A stretch of 64,000 nucleotides of DNA from NCBI RefSeq assembly GCF_030867095.1, contig NC_081829.1, forward strand, positions 92,341,261-92,405,260, in the 5' to 3' direction. Made by a program: the position numbers and the translations under genes. The DNA is from Alligator mississippiensis. Lineage: Eukaryota; Chordata; Crocodylia; Alligatoridae. This document shows, in pieces, positions 59,013 through 64,000 of this stretch (its first letter is position 1; each line of letters begins with the position of its first letter). The notes beneath the pieces were generated by a model. That model was not told the origin of the DNA. It worked only from the letters and a program-made list of their open reading frames with translations, and made no database searches.

Positions 59013-59851
59013 GTGACAAGGAAGATGAAATATTAAAAAAACCCCCAGAATATGCCTCTTAAATATGTTTATATAGACCCATTTACACAAAGATAAAATA
59101 GCTGTAATGTTATATTTAAAGTGATGATGTATATTAAACAGTGCACTTAATAAAATAAACCCTTTTTTTTTTAAACAAAAAACCCCATCATTTAATTCTT
59201 TTCTTCTTTTTTAAATACAGAAAACTGATCAAGCCACATTTTTATCATCCTGTCCAAATGAAATGGACAAATACCAATCAACTATTTTAAAAGTTTGAAC
59301 AACAGTTTCATCTGGCTGAGCAATTCATTTAAGAGAGCAGAGAGAGTCTGAAATTTCACTTGTAACTACTGAGGCTCACGCCTGATTTTCTTTTATGGTA
59401 AGCAACAGAAAATGTATGAGCTAGTTGGAAGTCGAATACTAGTTTCCTGACTACTGTCTAGGATTAAAAAATATTTCAGATAAGTATAACAAAAGCTGTC
59501 CTCTAAGTAAAAGGATAGTAAATACTCTGATCAATGTCTTCTTAACCCTGCAAACTGCATTTACAAACCGCAAACAGACACGGCAGCATAATTTCCTGTT
59601 TATTTCAAACGCTGAAATGAAATGTTAATATGGATTGTTTTTCCCTCAAAAACTGAAAAGGAAGGTTATAAAGGTCATGTAAAAAGCTAATATTCAACTT
59701 TTTGCATGGCTAATGAGTGACAATATTATTTCTGATAGAATGCTTGCAGATATGCTGGCATTTGGATTTCAAGAGGGAAGGAAAAGCCACGCCAGTCCAT
59801 ATGGTTCCTTTAAAACAAAAGTCTCCTGGGTTCAGGTGCAATAGTTCACTT
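59013..59851. other. AT-rich downstream DNA, possible conserved block
   Basis: 59560-59740 is free of recognised repeats and has TAAT and 'gcatggctaatgagtgac' words. The first canonical minus-strand AATAAA below the NHLRC2 stop is at 59599-59604 (TTTATT on the plus strand). Confidence 0.4.
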
Positions 59852-59910
59852 AGTTTCAGAGCAGGAAAGACCTGAACAAATCATCTCAGCTGCCTACTGA
59901 CAGGTGCCAT
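59852..59910 (-). mobile_element. CR1 3' tail relic
   Basis: 'gtttcagagcaggaaagacc', 'tgaacaaatcatctcagctg' and 'cctactgacagg' resemble the reverse complement of a CR1 tail ('cagagctggaagagacctcaa..aggtcatctagtcc'). Short and diverged. Confidence 0.45.
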
Positions 59911-60913
59911 GAACTATTAAGGTTATTTTAAGGTAGGCTAATATAAATTTTTTAATTTTTATAAACTCAAATATACTTTATCACGATATCGATTAAAAAA
60001 AAACCCATGAGTAACTGCATGTCAGAAGGTTTTTCTCCCACTAGAACTGTGTCAGAAAATTGGGCCCGAATACCTGCAAAGTCAATGGAAGTTTTCCAAT
60101 ACAAATTAAAAAAAAACAACTACTCTCCTGCCATTTATGATGACATTTGACAGTAGAAAAAAAGACAAAGAAGAGATTTTGTTAAAGGACAAAGCTTGCC
60201 TAGAACAAGCAGAAGTTTGAAAAGCTGTGCCAAAATGTCTTGCTGAAAAAAAAATTAAAAACCTACCACAGATTGTAAGGGAAGGCTTGGACGCTCCAAA
60301 CCTGTATCTGAGTTAGTTACCATGTAAACGGACATACTGAACACAAAGCCTTGATGCAAAGCCCACTGAAATCAAAGGAAAGACCCCACCTGACTTCAAG
60401 GGGCTATGAACCAAATATATAATGTTACTCATGTGCACCAGTGTTTGCAAGTTTCTTGTGAGAGACTTACAAGTTTTGCACAGAATTTGTAAAATAGTGA
60501 AGGGAAAAAAAAACAAGTCATGTGATTGAAATGTTTGACATTTAATTATTGCAAAGTTAGAGTCTCAAGTATTACCTGCCTATACTTCACTGTAAAACAT
60601 GAATAGATGCACACAAATTAGAAAAATCCCAACACATTGCTTCTGTGCAGGCACAATTTCGTTTGACATCATTATGTAACATTGTCTATATGAACACAAA
60701 CATTTCCTTTAAAGAAAACTGTCCCCATGACATTGTGCTCTTTAAATAAGGCATAAATATTTAGTTTGATTTAAAATACTTGATTTGCATAAGAATAAAT
60801 AGTACTGCACCCATTTCAGGATTTTTTTCCCCAAAATATATAAGTTTGTCTCAAGTGCCTTCATTGCAAAATAAGAAAAATAATCCTTTTGTAAACTGGA
60901 AAAAGAGACTTTT

Positions 60914-60919
60914 TTTAAT
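60914..60919 (-). terminator. Candidate poly(A) signal ATTAAA
   Basis: TTTAAT on the plus strand reads ATTAAA on the minus strand, followed within 20 nt by 'gtctctttttccag', a T-rich element. It is the nearest reasonable signal after the NHLRC2 stop. Such hexamers are frequent by chance in AT-rich DNA. Confidence 0.25.
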
Positions 60920-61284
60920 ATTCTATTAAAAATGGAAGGCATAAAAAAGGAATATGCAGTTGGTCAGCCCCAAGTGATCTAGGTATTCCAAATACGCAGT
61001 GCAAGAGAACTTATTACAGTAATATCACAATGTAATACTGGCTCTTCCAGGACGGACTCTAAAAATTGCTTCTTGCTGGTTAAAGTTGCCTAGGTCCAAT
61101 CAATTCACAATTGTCAGCAGACTTTACAGCATTAGGGCATTATTGCTCATACAGTAACAAAAAAAGGAATAAAAACAACACGATTTCACTATACTTATTC
61201 ATGTTACATCAAAAGGCATTTCTACTTCATCTACCTAGCATATTATGCTTTAGAATTCTTCATATGCTATAAGAAGATGAGGAA

Positions 61285-61319
61285 TGGGGTTGGGGTGCGG
61301 GGGGGTGGGGGGGTTGGGA
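61285..61319. repeat. G-tract cluster in the NHLRC2 3' UTR
   Basis: On the plus strand four or more runs of 3-7 G are separated by 1-3 bases. It lies 77-111 nt after the NHLRC2 stop codon. In the mRNA it would be C-rich, and on the non-template side it could form a quadruplex. Confidence 0.85.
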
Positions 61320-61395
61320 GGTATTTGTATGTTTTCTGTAAAAATATTAGGCTGAAAGTTGCATCACAAATCTATTAGGTTTTTGGTTTAGTTAG

Positions 61396-61652
61396 TTAAA
61401 ATGCATATTTCAACTCTACTTGCACTGTGCTACCTTGGTTTGTGCTAGCTATCTGTAAAGGCTGATTGAAAGAGATTCCTTTCATCATACAGGCACTGCT
61501 TTCTTTGCTACAGTAATAGAGGAATGCTCTGATAGACAGTACAGCTTCAGATGACTGGCAGCTACTGGGTAACTGCAAGTGGATGAGAGGTGGATTGAAA
61601 ACATCCTTAATTTCTGCAGATGAAGTCTGTCCTTGTAGCAACCACTCATTAC
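61396..61652 (-). CDS. NHLRC2: NHLRC2 last coding exon
   Basis: The minus strand reads, after a CAG acceptor, '[17 protein letters not shown]' and so on for 84 codons, ending 'QVELKYAF' and TAA at 61396-61398. This matches the C-terminus of NHL repeat-containing protein 2: the 'GNEWLLQGQ' start of the exon, 'FLYYCS..SSACMMK' and 'F.QPLQI' and the final 'VEL.Y.F' are shared with the mammalian protein as I remember it. NHLRC2 has a thioredoxin-like domain, an NHL beta-propeller and a C-terminal beta-strand domain; this exon encodes most of the last one. Two bases (GT) complete a glycine codon begun in the previous exon, so the intron is phase 1. Upstream exons are not in the window. The exon is intact. 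Confidence 0.88.
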
Positions 61653-61680
61653 CTGAAAAAAAGAAAAAAAAAAACATGCT
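61653..61680 (-). promoter_or_regulatory. Splice acceptor and polypyrimidine tract
   Basis: On the minus strand, ten T, a C, seven T and then CAG precede the exon. This near-pure pyrimidine tract is a textbook 3' splice site and supports the exon call. Confidence 0.88.
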
Positions 61681-62868
61681 TTATCACTGGCTTTTAAAGC
61701 AGGGAGTTAAATATCTTATAGGATTGCATTGATTTAGACATGAATTTCACTTCCTGATTACAACACAGTTTTGTCCTATGTGAAGCATTAGGGGAATTTC
61801 ATCTGATTCTCCCACTCAAGATGATACTGAAATAGAATTCAAACACTTTTTAATAGCAAGTTTCAGGTCATGCAGTTACACAACATAAGCTTGAATTTAT
61901 GTAAGGGGGCACTTTAAGGTGCCTGTGTAAAGGATGTGCTAAGCATCTGTAATATGCTTTGTAAGCTGAGTCAAATTTTACCCTCAACTATTCAAGTGCA
62001 ATTTTTGTTGAATTAACTGGAAGCAAGGCATGTATATAATCAAGATAACATGACTTAAGCCAAAAGTACATAGAACTGTAGACTGATGACACATTTTCAA
62101 ATAGGAGTGTTGGTTTGCTATAATTTAACAATGTTTGGATTAGTCATTACAAGGAGAACTGGAAATTCCTATTTGTTTAACTATTTAAGAGTTAATGACC
62201 CAACAATTTAACTATATAAAACATGCAAAAACAAGGTGGCAAACTTGCCATTGTACCCTGCGTCTTGCCATAAAGCAAGATGGATGAAGTGCTCTTTCTG
62301 GTGATTTTCATAATATTTGCATAATTTGTCAGCTTCAAATAAAAAAAAAAAAAAAAGAGAGAAATCCTGTAGGACTTACAAGCTTACAATGAATTGTAAA
62401 CCTACATTGCTTACATTTTGCATTTTTACTAATCCTCAAAAACATGACAGGTATCTTGACCTCAACTGTATTTGGAGAGTTCGTAGGCCAGAAAAAGGAT
62501 GCTGACTCTGCTATATAAAAGTGGTTATCCATTTTTCAAAAGCATAAGTTGGGATGAGAAACTTCCTCAAATCACAGGTGTCCAAATAAATTGTCAGTGC
62601 CAGCAAAGCATTTGCAGCTTGCTCACAATAGTGACTATTGCAATTAAGCCACCACATGGATAAAAAGGCATTTTAGAAGCCAGCCAACAAAAGCTCCTCT
62701 CAAAGACAGAGATGTTTCATTTTTATCTTATTTTAATTTAAGCTAAGAGTATTGTCTAACTATCAGAAATAAGAACCTAGGTCAGTGTTGTTAGTCTCAT
62801 AACACTGCTGTAAAGTACTCCTTTTTCTTCCAATTGTATTGATTGGCAACTGAGGTGCACCAAGACGA
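61681..62868 (-). other. NHLRC2: NHLRC2 last intron (unassigned part)
   Basis: No further NHLRC2 exon can be recognised on the minus strand up to 64000, so this is intronic. An A-run of about 17 lies at 62340-62356. Otherwise nothing is recognised. Confidence 0.6.
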
Positions 62869-63564
62869 CCGTATTTATTTGAACCCAAGATAATCCTGAA
62901 TGTGAGAGAGCCCCCCCTTCCAAGAATTAGATTTTATACATGGAAAAATTTATAAATGTTATAATTTTCCATGTATAGAATCTAATTATTGGAGGGTTGT
63001 CTTTCTTACCTCTTTTCACTGAAGGGGGGCAGGCATGGGGAGGACAAGCAGCATGCCCCCTGCTTGTGCCTGCCCCCCTGCCACCTCTACCCCCTGCCTG
63101 CCACCTCCAGTCTCTGCTTCCTGCTTCTCCCTTCAGCTTCTGTTCCATGCCAGCAGGCTCTATCCCAGCCCAGTGTCTGTAGTAATAGTAGCTGTGTGTC
63201 ACTGCTATGGGGCTGGGCTGGGGCCATGCTCAGTACCACAGGCTGCAGTGTGCATAAAACCTGCCACTGCAGAGCAACAGTAAGGAACAAGAGGAAGAGT
63301 GGCAGCAGGCAGGGGAGTAGAGGCTGTGTGGGTGGGGGAAGGGACATGGGGAAAAGAGGCTGCAGGGGGGAGATGGCAAGGTGTGGGGCAGAGGGGGGAC
63401 AGGTAGCAGATGCGAATATGGCCCTGACCCTGAGTAGGGGCTAGAGCCTGAGCCACAGCAGCCAACTGCCTCCCCCCCTTCCCCCTATACTCGATTCTAA
63501 GACAAGGGGCTCCCCCTGATGTTAAATGCAGAGAAAACCATGTCTTAGAGTCAAGTAAATACAG
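62869..63564. mobile_element. DNA transposon relic in NHLRC2 intron, 696 bp
   Basis: The left end 'ccgtatttatttgaacccaa' and reverse-complemented right end 'ctgtatttacttgactctaa' give ~30-bp terminal inverted repeats, continuing 'gataatcct' and 'gacatggtt'. The interior is GC-rich filler (63030-63480) with overlapping meaningless frames. The superfamily is not resolved; target duplications are not clear. A 75-bp palindrome sits near the left end. Confidence 0.72.
62919..62993. repeat. 75-bp AT-rich near-perfect palindrome
   Basis: The arm 62919-62955 (tccaagaattagatttta...) and the reverse complement of 62959-62993 differ by two substitutions and two single-base gaps around a 3-nt spacer (atg). 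It could extrude as a cruciform, or form an RNA hairpin in the NHLRC2 pre-mRNA. Confidence 0.92.
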
Positions 63565-64000
63565 TAAAAGAACTGCCCAAGGGAATACAGGAAGTTAATC
63601 AAAAGTCAGAAATAAACTCCAGTTTTCCCTGTTTCCAGGCTTTGATGCCTGCAATCTGTTCTCTCATGTAACTGGATGTGCCTCACTGCATTCACTTACT
63701 TAAGGTAGGTTGGTAGGTATGATGGTGAATTAGGGTCAAATTTTGGTTAATGCAAATTTTGTTTAAATAAATTTACAAGGAAAAATGTAATACCCTTTAC
63801 TGGAACACTTCAGCCTTCATGCTAAATTTTGAGTGGATCTAGCTGTTGGTTGCCTAAAAGAGATGAGGAGGGTAGGGCAGCCTACCTCCCAAAGCTGGGG
63901 GCTGAGCTAAAGGTGGAGGGGAAGCATCTGAAAAGCGAAAGGAGGCCAAGTATATATTGTTGTGGGAATCGCAACTCTGAAAGTCCTTGCTGACAGATGC
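63565..64000 (-). other. NHLRC2: NHLRC2 intron, window edge
   Basis: No exon or repeat recognised. Confidence 0.45.

Larger units (their letters stand above)
59911..61395 (-). other. NHLRC2: NHLRC2 3' UTR and downstream flank
   Basis: The region just below the stop codon must contain the 3' UTR of the minus-strand transcript. Candidate polyadenylation signals are ATTAAA on the minus strand at 60914-60919, about 480 nt after the stop and followed by a T-rich tract, and AATAAA at 59599-59604, about 1.8 kb after it. The sequence alone does not show which, if either, is used. Confidence 0.4.

Noticed and set aside
62989..63465. Overlapping frames of 86-151 codons on both strands
   Set aside because: They are GC-rich filler within a DNA transposon in an intron.
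1..64000. tRNA, rRNA or snRNA genes, and retroviral genes
   Set aside because: I looked for tRNA-type A and B boxes with a foldable cloverleaf, for rRNA or U-RNA cores, and for LTR, gag or pol signatures; none was convincing by eye, though a covariance-model scan would be decisive.

Overview
The window looks like non-coding vertebrate DNA, most likely from a sauropsid and probably a crocodilian. The basis is a dense population of CR1 LINE fragments (tails of the type 'gaggtctcttccagccc' followed by 'tctatgaa'), many short hAT and 'tctacac' MITE relics, and a Penelope-like element. There is no bacterial-style gene density, no operon and no long conserved reading frame. Species assignment is an inference from repeat style only.

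One host gene is recognisable. On the minus strand, 61396-61652 is the terminal coding exon of NHLRC2, with a long polypyrimidine tract and CAG acceptor just upstream, an 84-codon tail and a TAA stop. Everything above 61652 is therefore its last intron as far as the window shows, and everything below 61396 is 3' UTR and then intergenic DNA. In human, the neighbour downstream of NHLRC2 is ADRB1 across a large gap. If synteny holds, the remaining ~60 kb is that gap; this is inference.

Layout. 1-1.6 kb: AT-rich DNA with a local direct repeat and a SINE-like relic. 2.0-4.8 kb: one minus-strand CR1 interrupted by three separate hAT insertions. 5.6-6.6 kb: a large MITE-like element and a near-perfect 47-bp inverted repeat. 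9.6-23 kb: four copies of one hAT family in different states of deletion, a palindromic MITE and the Penelope-like element (16949-17519). 23-47 kb: mostly unassigned sequence with scattered SINE, CR1, hAT and MITE relics. 47.8-50.8 kb: a decayed minus-strand LINE carrying endonuclease and reverse transcriptase, split by a later MITE. 52.5-53.6 kb: a plus-strand CR1 with a mutated catalytic box. 53.6-61.4 kb: unique DNA with a hAT, CR1 tails and a second Penelope terminal fragment, ending in the NHLRC2 3' UTR. 62.9-63.6 kb: a DNA transposon with an internal palindrome inside the NHLRC2 intron.

The strongest signals are structural. Eight hAT elements have paired 8-bp target duplications, four of them perfect, and every one reads nnYTAnnn in at least one copy. 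The Penelope-like element has 44-bp inverted ends, a 14-bp target duplication and a nearly open RT segment. A MITE in the LINE can be removed in silico to restore the LINE frame locally. I found no convincing new multi-gene system; the novelty lies in transposon structure and insertion history.
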